22,861 nt of DNA from Flavobacteriaceae bacterium (GTDB taxonomy: Bacteria > Bacteroidota > Bacteroidia > Flavobacteriales > Flavobacteriaceae). The DNA lies in assembly GCA_013042825.1 (NCBI GenBank), contig JABDPL010000282.1, forward strand, positions 1 to 22,861. The letters are read 5' to 3'. Position numbers and translations under genes: made by a program. How positions within the stretch are numbered: the stretch's first letter is position 1; each line of letters opens with the position of its first letter. Shown piece after piece: positions 7,011 through 14,811 of this stretch. The notes under the pieces were generated by a model. That model was not told where the DNA came from, did no database searches, and saw nothing but the letters and a program-made list of their open reading frames with translations.

Positions 7011-8075
7011 TTAAAGACTAACAGAATAGCCGTGGGAAGAAATCATTTCAGCAGGTACACGCTTATTCATGATTCGAAACCATAATGGCGGAATAAGCGA
7101 GAGCACCATTGAAGTAGGATAGCCGAAAGGCATTTGCGGACTGCTTTCATGGCAGGCCAGTGCCTGGTACTTTTTAGAAGACTTGTAATGATGATCGCTG
7201 TGACGGGTGAGTTCATACAGAACTATGCGACCGATGACATGATTCGAATTCCAGGAATGACAGGCCATGACGCGCTCATACCGACCGGATTCACGCTTCT
7301 GCCGGAGCAGGCCGTAATGCTCGATATAGTTCACTGTTTCAAGTAATAAAAAGCCCACGATAGCCATCGCTATGGCAAATAACAGGCCGTTTAATCCGAA
7401 GATTGAAAATATTATAAAAAGGTAAATAGCCTGAATGACGACATACCAGAGCATATCATTTCCAAACGAAAGGAAGAACTGATCTTTCTTGGAAAGCAAT
7501 CGTTTTTGTATTCGCCAGGCGTTGATATATTGCCGGATGGTAGAGGTAAACCAAAAGGAGTACACGCTTTGATTATACCTGGCGGTTGCCGGATCCTCAG
7601 GTGTTGCAGCGTGTTTATGATGACCGAAATTATGCTCGACATAAAAATGCATATACAATGATGGCAATAACAAGGCTTTTCCAAGAAATCGCTCCCAACT
7701 GGCTTGTCGATGGCCCAATTCATGCCCCACGTTTATACCGTTTACGCCGAAAACAATTCCTGTAGACAGAATGATTCCCACACGTTCAAAAGTGCTTAAA
7801 TCCGCAGTAGTTAAGGTCAGCAGTGAAAAGAACAGAATCCCGAAAACAATGGGAAGATTCAAATACAGCAACCAGTCAAAAATCTTTTTTTTGAGAAGGC
7901 TTAGCTCTTCATTTTTATCAGGATTTCTTCCGTCTAGCGGTAAAATAAGCTCAAGTACCGGGAGCATCACAAAAGCATAGACGGGAGTAGCAAAAGAGGC
8001 AACTCCCTTTAAATAAACACCTACAAATGCGACCAGCGGTATAGAATATGCAGCAAGATATTTTAAATCCCTCAT
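7011..8075 (-). CDS. Alkane 1-monooxygenase (AlkB-like)
   Basis: Integral-membrane non-haem di-iron hydroxylase of 354 residues, expected to oxidise the terminal carbon of medium-chain alkanes using electrons from rubredoxin. The full set of histidine boxes is present: HELGH (118-122), EHNFGHHKH (147-155), NYIEHYG (249-255, the AlkB-type HYG motif) and LTRHSDHH (289-296). Hydrophobic helices lie near residues 8-20, 30-46, 66-90, 98-113, 207-228 and 230-247. This matches the AlkB layout rather than the shorter fatty-acid desaturases, whose boxes are spaced differently. No rubredoxin, rubredoxin reductase, alcohol dehydrogenase or regulator gene is adjacent, so its electron donor must be encoded elsewhere. 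The substrate could also be another hydrophobic compound. A -7 box lies 63 bp upstream. Confidence 0.88.
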   Translation of the reverse strand: MRDLKYLAAYSIPLVAFVGVYLKGVASFATPVYAFVMLPVLELILPLDGRNPDKNEELSLLKKKIFDWLLYLNLPIVFGILFFSLLTLTTADLSTFERVGIILSTGIVFGVNGINVGHELGHRQASWERFLGKALLLPSLYMHFYVEHNFGHHKHAATPEDPATARYNQSVYSFWFTSTIRQYINAWRIQKRLLSKKDQFFLSFGNDMLWYVVIQAIYLFIIFSIFGLNGLLFAIAMAIVGFLLLETVNYIEHYGLLRQKRESGRYERVMACHSWNSNHVIGRIVLYELTRHSDHHYKSSKKYQALACHESSPQMPFGYPTSMVLSLIPPLWFRIMNKRVPAEMISSHGYSVSL

Positions 8076-8138
8076 GGTAAATCAGTTATCGGATAATCGG
8101 GAAACCCTTATCGTTCCACGACTTTAACAGAATCTTAC

Positions 8139-8146
8139 CAAATTTA
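8139..8146 (-). promoter_or_regulatory. TAnnTTTG -7 box for the alkane monooxygenase
   Basis: The minus strand reads TAAATTTG, a perfect match, in the 130-bp divergent gap. Predicted leader about 55-60 nt before the ATG at 8075. Confidence 0.45.
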
Positions 8147-8150
8147 GTGA

Positions 8151-8180
8151 TTTGGCGATTAAAATAAAATTGTAGTTTTA
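8151..8180 (+). promoter_or_regulatory. Candidate promoter for the DUF4175 gene
   Basis: TTTG (8151-8154) and TAGTTTTA (8173-8180; seven of eight consensus positions) lie 18 bp apart, close to the Bacteroidota -33/-7 spacing, and 25 bp before the TTG start at 8206. The -33 part sits next to the divergent monooxygenase -7 box. Confidence 0.35.
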
Positions 8181-8205
8181 GAAGTTATTAAGTTTAAATC
8201 TCAAA

Positions 8206-11200
8206 TTGAGCCATTTTCAAACCATACAACACAAGCTTGAGCAGTTTATTCGGAAGTATTACACCAATGAACTGATAAAAGGCGCCATTCTTTTCACAGG
8301 CCTTGGTTTGCTGTATCTGATCTTTACGCTTCTCATTGAATATTTTCTTTGGTTGAACCCGACCGGAAGAACAATTCTCTTTTGGTTATTTGTAATTGTG
8401 GAAGTGGCCTTGTTCATAAAATTCATTGCTATTCCAATAGCCAGGTTATTTAAATTGCAAAAAGGACTTAACTATGAAGCCGCCTCCCGCATCATAGGCG
8501 ATCACTTCCCTGAAGTAAGCGATAAACTTTTAAACCTCCTTCAGCTTAAGAATAATTCCCAAGAAACCGAACTCTTAATTGCGGGAATCGAGCAGAAATC
8601 GGCTGAGATCAGGCCGGTACCATTTAAATTGGCGGTTAACTTTAAAACAAACCTGCGCTATGTTAAATATGCGGCAATTCCTATCCTGGTAATCGCCTTG
8701 TCATATTTCTCTGGAAAGTTTGAGTGGTTTAGCAATAGTTATGAACGCGTCGTTAACTATAGTACTGCCTATGAACCTCCGGCACCCTTTCAGTTCTTTG
8801 TTCTGAACGATAATCTTCAAGCGTTGGAGAATAAAGATTTTACGATTTCAGTAAGCACTGAGGGCGAAACAATTCCTGAAGATGTTCAAATCGTTTACAA
8901 TGAAGAGACCTACTACATGAAGCAGGTCGAACCAGGACTTTTTGAATATACTTTCTCTCAGCCGAAGTTTGATACGGAGTTCAGATTAAAAGCCAATGAT
9001 ATCTATTCCAGGCAATATGCAATTGAAGTCATGCAGGTGCCCACCTTGCTTAGCTTTGATATGGTTCTGGATTACCCCGCGCACACCAGGAAAAAGGACG
9101 AGGTGTTAAAGAGTAACGGAAATGCAATTGTTCCCCAGGGCACCAGGATTAGCTGGAAGCTGAAAACAAGGGCCACCAGTGATGTTCAACTTGCAACTGC
9201 AGACACCATGCTATCCTTTGTTCCCTCGGAAGATGAGTTCTCCATCTCAAAAAGGGTGTTGAAGTCGATGGACTATGAAATAAAAACAAGTAATGAAAAC
9301 CTTCAACATTACGAAAGCCTGTCGTATGCCATTGATGTAGTCAGGGACGAGTATCCGGAACTTAATGTTCAGATGCAACAGGACTCCACAGACTTCGAAA
9401 CGCTTTATTTCTACGGGCAAGTAAGTGATGATTACGGATTGAAGTCCTTAAACCTGGTTTATTACCCGGCGAATCGCGAAACTGACAAAATAACGGTTCC
9501 TATGCAGATTTCAAAAGGAACTTTTGATGAATTTGTCAGGGTCTTCCCCGATCAAATACCCTTGGAGGAAGGCACGGCTTACCAGCTTTATTTTGAGATC
9601 ACCGATAACGACGCTATCAACGGATTTAAACGCACGCGCAGCAATACCTTTAATTTGAGAAAACTGACCCAGGAAGAGCGCGAGGATAACCAGCTAAAGG
9701 AGCAAAATGAAACCATTGACAACCTCAATAATGCTCTTGAGAAGTTTGAAGAACAGGAGAAAGAACTCAAGGAGCTTTCTAAAACCCAAAAAGAGAAGTC
9801 AGACCTCAATTTTAATGATAAAAAGAAGCTTGAGAATTTTCTGAAGCGGCAGAAGGAACAGGAGGAGTTGATGCAGAACTTCAATAAAAAACTCAAGGAG
9901 AATCTTGATGAATATAAGGATGAGAACGATCCTTTTAAGGAGAGTCTTGAAGAAAGGCTGGAAGAAAACCAGGAGCAATTGAAACAGGATGAGGAGTTGC
10001 TTAAGGAGCTTCAAAAAATCGCCGATAAGATCAATAAAGAAGAACTAAGTCAGAAACTTGAAGAGCTGGCTAAACAGAATAAGAACCAAAAGAGGAGCTT
10101 GCAGCAATTGCTTGAATTGACCAAGCGCTATTATGTTTCTCAAAAAACGGAAAAACTCAGGCAAGAACTGGAGCAATTGGCTCAAGACCAGGAGAAATTA
10201 TCGGAAGAAAGCCAGGAAAAAAACACTAAAGAGGCGCAGGACAGCCTAAATGAAAGGTTTGAGGATTTTAAGAAGGAGATGGAAGAATTGAGAAAAGACA
10301 ATCAGGATCTTAGAGAGCCCATGCCAATTCCCGACGATCCTCAGTCTGAAGAGAACATCAAACAAGAACAACAAGAGGCCAGCGAAAACCTTGAACAAAA
10401 GGAGCAATCGCAAGATCAGCAGCAAAAGCAGCAAAGTCAGAAAAAGGCCAAACAAAATCAGAAAAAAGCCGCTCAGCAGATGATGCAAATGGCCCAGCAA
10501 ATGGCCCAACAAATGTCTGGTGCCTCAGGAGACCAAATGTCGGAGGATATTGAAACGCTAAGGCAGATACTCGATAATTTGGTTCTCTTTTCATTCGACC
10601 AGGAAGATCTTATGGATGAATTTAAGAGCATTGAGATCAACCATAATGAATATCCGAAGAACCTGAGAAAACAAAACAGTTTAAGGGAACACTTTGAACA
10701 TATCGATGATAGTCTGTTCGCATTGTCGCTTAGGCAGCCTATGATCTCAGAACGGATCAACAAAGAAATAACCGAAGTCTTTTTCAATATTGATAAGTCT
10801 CTTGAACAGTTCTCAGAAAACAGAATTTATCAGGGTGTTGCCGCACAACAATATACGGTAACATCGGCCAATAGCCTGGCCAGCTTCCTAAGCGATGTGC
10901 TCGACAATATGGAAATGCAGATGAATCCATCACCAGGACAAGGCGAGGGCGATATGCAACTACCCGATATTATCATGAGCCAGCAACAACTTAATGAAAT
11001 GATGAAAGAGGGAATGAAAAAGAAGGGTGAGCAGGAAGGCGAAAAGGAAGGTGAAAAGGAAGGTGAGAAAAATGAGGGTGAGAATGGAGAACAAAAGGAC
11101 GGTCAACCCAAAAACGACAAGGAAGGCAAGAACCAGGGCGAAGGTGAAATGAATAATGAAGACCTGAACGGCGAATTGTTTGAGATCTACAAACGACAAC

Positions 11201-11580
11201 AAGAGCTCAGGAACGCACTGAAAGATAAATTAGGCAAAGCCGGTGAGTCTGGTGAAGCAAAAGATCTTCTGAAAAAAATGGAAGATGTTGAGCTGGACTT
11301 GTTGAATAAAGGCTTTACCAACCAAACCCTTCAAAAGATGATGGACCTGCAGCATCAGCTATTAAAAATGGAGAATGCAACATTTATGCAGGGCGAGGAT
11401 GAGCAGCGTAAATCAAAGACGAATAAGGAAATATTCAATAATACCGTTAATGACCGCACCCCCGACGCCAGACAATATTTCAATACCACCGAAATTCTGA
11501 ACAGACAGGCACTCCCGCTGCAGCAAACTTACAAGAAGAAGGTTCAGGAGTATTTCAAAAAGAAGAATGATCAATTTTAA
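8206..11580 (+). CDS. DUF4175 family large membrane/coiled-coil protein
   Basis: Protein of 1124 residues, recognised as the Bacteroidota DUF4175 family of unknown function. Two N-terminal membrane helices (about 27-49 and 57-78) and a third at about 154-170 anchor it. A beta-rich region follows (about 180-480, with Ig-like spacing). Then come a long Lys/Glu/Gln coiled coil (about 485-765), a Gln/Met-rich stretch (QQMMQMAQQMAQQM, about 755-770) and a low-complexity EGEK tract (about 940-975). It starts with TTG: an in-frame TAG lies at 8179-8181, no ATG or GTG lies between, and the next Met is some 245 codons on, past the membrane helices. It overlaps ybeY by 14 bp, implying cotranscription. 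Envelope location is likely; the role is unknown. Confidence 0.82.
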   Translation: MSHFQTIQHKLEQFIRKYYTNELIKGAILFTGLGLLYLIFTLLIEYFLWLNPTGRTILFWLFVIVEVALFIKFIAIPIARLFKLQKGLNYEAASRIIGDHFPEVSDKLLNLLQLKNNSQETELLIAGIEQKSAEIRPVPFKLAVNFKTNLRYVKYAAIPILVIALSYFSGKFEWFSNSYERVVNYSTAYEPPAPFQFFVLNDNLQALENKDFTISVSTEGETIPEDVQIVYNEETYYMKQVEPGLFEYTFSQPKFDTEFRLKANDIYSRQYAIEVMQVPTLLSFDMVLDYPAHTRKKDEVLKSNGNAIVPQGTRISWKLKTRATSDVQLATADTMLSFVPSEDEFSISKRVLKSMDYEIKTSNENLQHYESLSYAIDVVRDEYPELNVQMQQDSTDFETLYFYGQVSDDYGLKSLNLVYYPANRETDKITVPMQISKGTFDEFVRVFPDQIPLEEGTAYQLYFEITDNDAINGFKRTRSNTFNLRKLTQEEREDNQLKEQNETIDNLNNALEKFEEQEKELKELSKTQKEKSDLNFNDKKKLENFLKRQKEQEELMQNFNKKLKENLDEYKDENDPFKESLEERLEENQEQLKQDEELLKELQKIADKINKEELSQKLEELAKQNKNQKRSLQQLLELTKRYYVSQKTEKLRQELEQLAQDQEKLSEESQEKNTKEAQDSLNERFEDFKKEMEELRKDNQDLREPMPIPDDPQSEENIKQEQQEASENLEQKEQSQDQQQKQQSQKKAKQNQKKAAQQMMQMAQQMAQQMSGASGDQMSEDIETLRQILDNLVLFSFDQEDLMDEFKSIEINHNEYPKNLRKQNSLREHFEHIDDSLFALSLRQPMISERINKEITEVFFNIDKSLEQFSENRIYQGVAAQQYTVTSANSLASFLSDVLDNMEMQMNPSPGQGEGDMQLPDIIMSQQQLNEMMKEGMKKKGEQEGEKEGEKEGEKNEGENGEQKDGQPKNDKEGKNQGEGEMNNEDLNGELFEIYKRQQELRNALKDKLGKAGESGEAKDLLKKMEDVELDLLNKGFTNQTLQKMMDLQHQLLKMENATFMQGEDEQRKSKTNKEIFNNTVNDRTPDARQYFNTTEILNRQALPLQQTYKKKVQEYFKKKNDQF
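11035..11070 (+). repeat. Three 12-bp tandem repeats in the DUF4175 gene
   Basis: Three in-frame copies of a GAAGGTGAAAAG-like unit encode EGEK three times. They sit in a wider Gly/Glu/Lys/Asn tract (about 11025-11150). Copy number could vary by slippage without shifting frame. Confidence 0.8.
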
Positions 11581-11986
11581 TTTTGAATTCCCTGCAGAAC
11601 TACGTGACGAGGGCGCCATTAAAAGTTGGCTTCAAGCATCGGTTCAAGAGGAAGGCTTTAAGATTAATAACCTGGAGGTAATTTTCTGCAGTGATGATTT
11701 CCTTTATGGAATAAATAGGGACTACCTCGGGCATGACGACTATACGGACGTCGTTGGCTTCGACTATTCAGTAGGAAAGAGCCTACAAGGGGAGATTTAT
11801 ATTTCTGTTGAGCGGGTCAAGGACAATGCCGAGAAATACGATGTAGATTTTCATGCGGAGCTTTTCCGCGTATTGATTCATGGCGCATTGCATTTTTGTG
11901 GATGGAATGACGACACGGCCGAGAAGAAGGGGGCCATGCGTAAACAGGAGGATTTCTACCTATCCCGCCTTGAGGGATTTAATTAG
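11567..11986 (+). CDS. ybeY: rRNA maturation endoribonuclease YbeY
   Basis: Zinc-dependent endoribonuclease involved in 16S rRNA 3'-end maturation and ribosome quality control. At 139 residues it is slightly shorter than E. coli YbeY (about 155). The catalytic segment is HGALHFCGWNDD (105-116). H105 and H109 correspond to the first two metal-binding His. The third position, His in E. coli-type proteins, is D115 here. From memory, Asp at this place followed by a KMRAKED-like helix (here AMRKQED) is usual in Bacteroidota orthologues, so it is a lineage variant rather than a defect. The GEIYIS strand (75-80) is also family-typical. It starts inside the end of the DUF4175 gene (14-bp overlap). 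Confidence 0.9.
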   Translation: MINFNFEFPAELRDEGAIKSWLQASVQEEGFKINNLEVIFCSDDFLYGINRDYLGHDDYTDVVGFDYSVGKSLQGEIYISVERVKDNAEKYDVDFHAELFRVLIHGALHFCGWNDDTAEKKGAMRKQEDFYLSRLEGFN

Positions 11987-12002
11987 AATCGGCGTATATT
12001 TG
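11970..12002 (+). promoter_or_regulatory. Promoter of mnmG (-33 TTG and -7 TAnnTTTG)
   Basis: TTG (11970-11972) lies 22 bp before TATATTTG (11995-12002), a perfect -7 box. The start site should fall near 12006-12009, giving a leader of about 40 nt that contains the palindrome at 12029-12044. The -33 element overlaps the end of ybeY. Confidence 0.6.
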
Positions 12003-12028
12003 CACACTTGTAAAATTAGCAGGCAAAT

Positions 12029-12044
12029 TGTTCCACGTGGAACA
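12029..12044. other. Candidate parS centromere site, copy 1
   Basis: TGTTCCACGTGGAACA is a perfect 16-bp palindrome around CACGTG. It matches the chromosomal ParB-binding parS consensus (Bacillus TGTTNCACGTGAAACA; Pseudomonas-type sites share the GTTCCACGTGGAAC core). An identical copy lies at 13935-13950 and none elsewhere in the window. It ends 5 bp before the mnmG start codon, so it lies in the mnmG 5' leader. No T-run follows it, so it is not an intrinsic terminator. Confidence 0.8.
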
Positions 12045-12049
12045 TTACT

Positions 12050-13927
12050 ATGAGTTTGTTTCAAGATAGATATGATGTAATTGTGGTTGGCGGCGGTCAT
12101 GCCGGTAGTGAAGCGGCTGCGGCGGCAGCTAATATGGGATGCCATACACTTCTGGTGACCATGAATCTGCAGAATATTGCGCAGATGTCATGCAATCCGG
12201 CCATGGGAGGCATTGCCAAGGGGCAGATCGTTAGAGAAATTGACGCCATGGGAGGCTACAGTGGCATTGTAAGCGACACTTCGGCTATCCAGTTTAAAAT
12301 GCTGAATAAGTCAAAGGGTCCGGCCATGTGGAGTCCGAGAGTACAGAGTGATCGTATGCGCTTCGCTGAAGATTGGCGGTTGATGTTGGAGCAAACGCCC
12401 AACCTGGATTTCTACCAGGAGATGGTAAAAGGATTGTTGGTTGAGGGAGAAAAGGTCGTTGGAGTTACCACGTCCCTGGGCCTCCAGATAAAAGCACGAA
12501 CAGTAGTCCTGACCAATGGCACCTTTCTTAACGGCTTGATACATATAGGAGAAAAAAATTTTGGTGGTGGCCGCGCCGGCGAACGCGCAGCAACAGGAAT
12601 TACTGAGCAATTAACTGATATTGGCTTCGATTCAGGCCGTATGAAAACGGGTACACCGCCTCGAGTTGATGGACGCACCCTTGATTATGACAAGATGATA
12701 GAGCAGCCCGGGGATGAGAATCCGGAAAAATTTTCCTATTCCGATGCCACAAGCCCCCTCAGTAATCAGCGGTCTTGTTATATGACCTATACCAGCCCGG
12801 CAGTTCATGATCTTCTTAGAGAAGGTTTTGAGCGATCTCCCATGTTTAATGGTCGCATAAAAAGTATCGGTCCGCGATATTGCCCATCGATTGAAGATAA
12901 GATCCACAGGTTTGCAGACAAGGAAAGGCACCAGATATTCGTTGAACCCGAAGGATGGAATACGGTTGAGGTATATGTCAATGGCTTTTCAACCTCCCTT
13001 CCGGAGGATGTGCAATTCAACGCGCTGCGCTCGGTTCCCGGATTTGAAAACGTCAAGTTCTTCCGCCCCGGTTATGCCATAGAATACGACTACTTCCCTC
13101 CTACCCAACTCAAGCACACGCTGGAAACCAAACTGATAAGCGGGTTGTATTTCGCTGGGCAGATAAATGGGACGACGGGATATGAAGAAGCCGCCTCACA
13201 GGGTTTAATGGCCGGGATCAATGCGGCTCTCCAAGTTCAAGAAAAAGAGCCTTTCACACTTAAACGCAATGAGGCCTATGTAGGGGTGCTGATAGACGAC
13301 CTGATAACCAAAGGAACAGAAGAGCCTTATCGTATGTTTACATCCCGGGCAGAATACAGAACCCTCTTAAGACAGGACAACGCAGATTTGAGATTAACGC
13401 CAAAGGCTTATGAAATAGGTTTAGCAAAAGAAGACCGCATGAGACGGATGGAAGAAAAGCGGGATAAATCGGATGCCTTTGTCTCGTTCTTCATGAAGAC
13501 AAGTGTAGCGCCGGAAGAGATGAACCCGATTCTCGAAAGATATGAGTCCTCGCCCATGAAACAATCCGATAAAATGTATAAAGTCTTTTCCCGGCCACGT
13601 ATAACCATGGATGACATGCGCTCATTAAATCAGGTAAAAGCATATATCGCGAAAGAAAATCTTGATGAAGAAATAATTGAACAGGTAGAAATCCAGGTTA
13701 AATATTCTGGATATATCGAAAAGGAAAAGAATAATGCCGACAAGCTAAATCGCCTTGAGGGCTTACGGATTCCAACGAACTTCGATTATACCAAGATAAA
13801 ATCGATGAGCTATGAAGCTCGGGAAAAGCTTGCAAAGGTTCAACCAACTACAGTTTCACAAGCGTCGAGAATAAGTGGGGTTTCACCAAACGACATTTCG
13901 GTATTATTGGTTTATATGGGCCGTTAG
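12050..13927 (+). CDS. mnmG: tRNA uridine-34 carboxymethylaminomethyl enzyme MnmG
   Basis: FAD-dependent partner of MnmE; together they install the carboxymethylaminomethyl group at the wobble uridine of several tRNAs. The 625 residues match the family (E. coli 629). The FAD dinucleotide-binding motif is VVGGGHAGSEAA (residues 12-23). Other family blocks are MSCNPAMGGIAKG, TGTFLNGLIHIG, GRAGERAA, KTGTPPRVDGR, YCPSIEDKIHRF, GQINGTTGYEEAA and FTSRAEYR. The C-terminal MnmE/tRNA-binding helical domain ends in SGVSPNDISVLLVYMGR. The start is the ATG 5 bp after a parS-like palindrome; its GGAA (12039-12042) is the only Shine-Dalgarno-like sequence. A second identical palindrome lies 7 bp after the stop. 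mnmG (gidA) is often near oriC and parAB in bacteria, but the usual neighbour rsmG (gidB) is absent. Confidence 0.96.
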   Translation: MSLFQDRYDVIVVGGGHAGSEAAAAAANMGCHTLLVTMNLQNIAQMSCNPAMGGIAKGQIVREIDAMGGYSGIVSDTSAIQFKMLNKSKGPAMWSPRVQSDRMRFAEDWRLMLEQTPNLDFYQEMVKGLLVEGEKVVGVTTSLGLQIKARTVVLTNGTFLNGLIHIGEKNFGGGRAGERAATGITEQLTDIGFDSGRMKTGTPPRVDGRTLDYDKMIEQPGDENPEKFSYSDATSPLSNQRSCYMTYTSPAVHDLLREGFERSPMFNGRIKSIGPRYCPSIEDKIHRFADKERHQIFVEPEGWNTVEVYVNGFSTSLPEDVQFNALRSVPGFENVKFFRPGYAIEYDYFPPTQLKHTLETKLISGLYFAGQINGTTGYEEAASQGLMAGINAALQVQEKEPFTLKRNEAYVGVLIDDLITKGTEEPYRMFTSRAEYRTLLRQDNADLRLTPKAYEIGLAKEDRMRRMEEKRDKSDAFVSFFMKTSVAPEEMNPILERYESSPMKQSDKMYKVFSRPRITMDDMRSLNQVKAYIAKENLDEEIIEQVEIQVKYSGYIEKEKNNADKLNRLEGLRIPTNFDYTKIKSMSYEAREKLAKVQPTTVSQASRISGVSPNDISVLLVYMGR

Positions 13928-13934
13928 TTTATTA

Positions 13935-13950
13935 TGTTCCACGTGGAACA
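13935..13950. other. Candidate parS centromere site, copy 2
   Basis: TGTTCCACGTGGAACA, identical to the site at 12029-12044 and in the short gap between mnmG and the methyltransferase gene. The centres of the two sites are 1906 bp apart. The lack of a T-run argues against a terminator. Confidence 0.8.
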
Positions 13951-13959
13951 CCTCTGTTA

Positions 13960-14811
13960 ATGAAGAATAAAACGCTCAAATTTTCAGTAAAGGATCACGC
14001 GGTTTCAGGGGAAACGTTTCAACTCCATTGGAACGATACTTGGGACTGGCTTGAAACCATCCCCCGGCCGTCTGAAGATGACATGCATCGATATTACGAG
14101 AGCGAGGATTACATTTCTCATTCCGACACCAAACGAAATCTTTTTGAAAAAGCTTATCACCGGGTCAGAGAGATCAACCTCAGGCGCAAGCTAAAGCTCA
14201 TAAATAAATACCAACCAAGATCTAAACGCTTACTTGATTTTGGATGTGGTACTGGTGATTTCCTGAGGACAGCTCAAAATAATGGATGGACAATCACCGG
14301 GATTGAGCCGAATTCCATGGCCAGAGATATCGGGAATTCAAAAACGAACAAGAATATATTCACACCCGAAAAACTGGATTCGTTTGCCAAGGCCTCGTTC
14401 GATGTAATTACCCTATGGCATGTTCTAGAGCATCTGCACGACCCTTTGGAGAAATTAAAGCGATTCCATAATCTTTTAGATGATGGCGGCACCCTTATAC
14501 TGGCGGTTCCAAACCACAACAGCTTCGACGCCACTTACTATGGAACTAACTGGGCGGGCTATGATGTTCCAAGGCATTTATGGCATTTTTCAAAAAATGC
14601 TATCAAGAAAATGGCAAATGCAAGTGAATTTCAACTCAGGGAGATATTACCCATGCAATTCGACGCCTATTATGTTAGCCTGCTTTCGGAAAAGTATAAA
14701 TCAGGATGGTTGAATGTATTCAGTGCATTCTTCATTGCTTCACGCTCAAACCTCAAGGCCTCGAGAACCGGTGAGTATTCTTCTCTAATTTATGTGCTCC
14801 AAAAGGCATAA
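13960..14811 (+). CDS. Class I SAM-dependent methyltransferase
   Basis: Protein of 283 residues with a Rossmann-type methyltransferase core. Motif I is LLDFGCGTGDF (91-101), the acidic end of strand 2 is GIEP (114-117), motif IV/post-I is FDVITLWHVLEHLHDP (147-162), and GGTLILAVPN (176-185) follows. It belongs to the Methyltransf_23/UbiG-like group; the HVLEHL block is typical. The substrate is unknown; the C-terminal extension (YGTNWAGYDVPRHLWHF...) is like members acting on small molecules or cell-surface intermediates. It is not RsmG, which is shorter and has a different motif I, although it occupies the slot where rsmG often follows mnmG. It begins 32 bp after mnmG and 9 bp after the second parS-like site, with no separate promoter seen, so cotranscription with mnmG is likely. 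Confidence 0.82.
   Translation: MKNKTLKFSVKDHAVSGETFQLHWNDTWDWLETIPRPSEDDMHRYYESEDYISHSDTKRNLFEKAYHRVREINLRRKLKLINKYQPRSKRLLDFGCGTGDFLRTAQNNGWTITGIEPNSMARDIGNSKTNKNIFTPEKLDSFAKASFDVITLWHVLEHLHDPLEKLKRFHNLLDDGGTLILAVPNHNSFDATYYGTNWAGYDVPRHLWHFSKNAIKKMANASEFQLREILPMQFDAYYVSLLSEKYKSGWLNVFSAFFIASRSNLKASRTGEYSSLIYVLQKA

Noticed and set aside
11035..11070. Tandem repeats as a CRISPR-like or mobile element
   Set aside because: They are in-frame 12-bp coding repeats of EGEK without spacers.
9588..11202. Several minus-strand ORFs opposite the DUF4175 gene
   Set aside because: They are hydrophobic, Leu/Phe/Ser-rich mirror translations of the Glu/Lys/Gln-rich coiled coil and have no independent start signals or family features.
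13935..13950. Palindrome after mnmG as an intrinsic terminator
   Set aside because: No T-run follows, and an identical copy lies before mnmG, which points to a protein-binding site.
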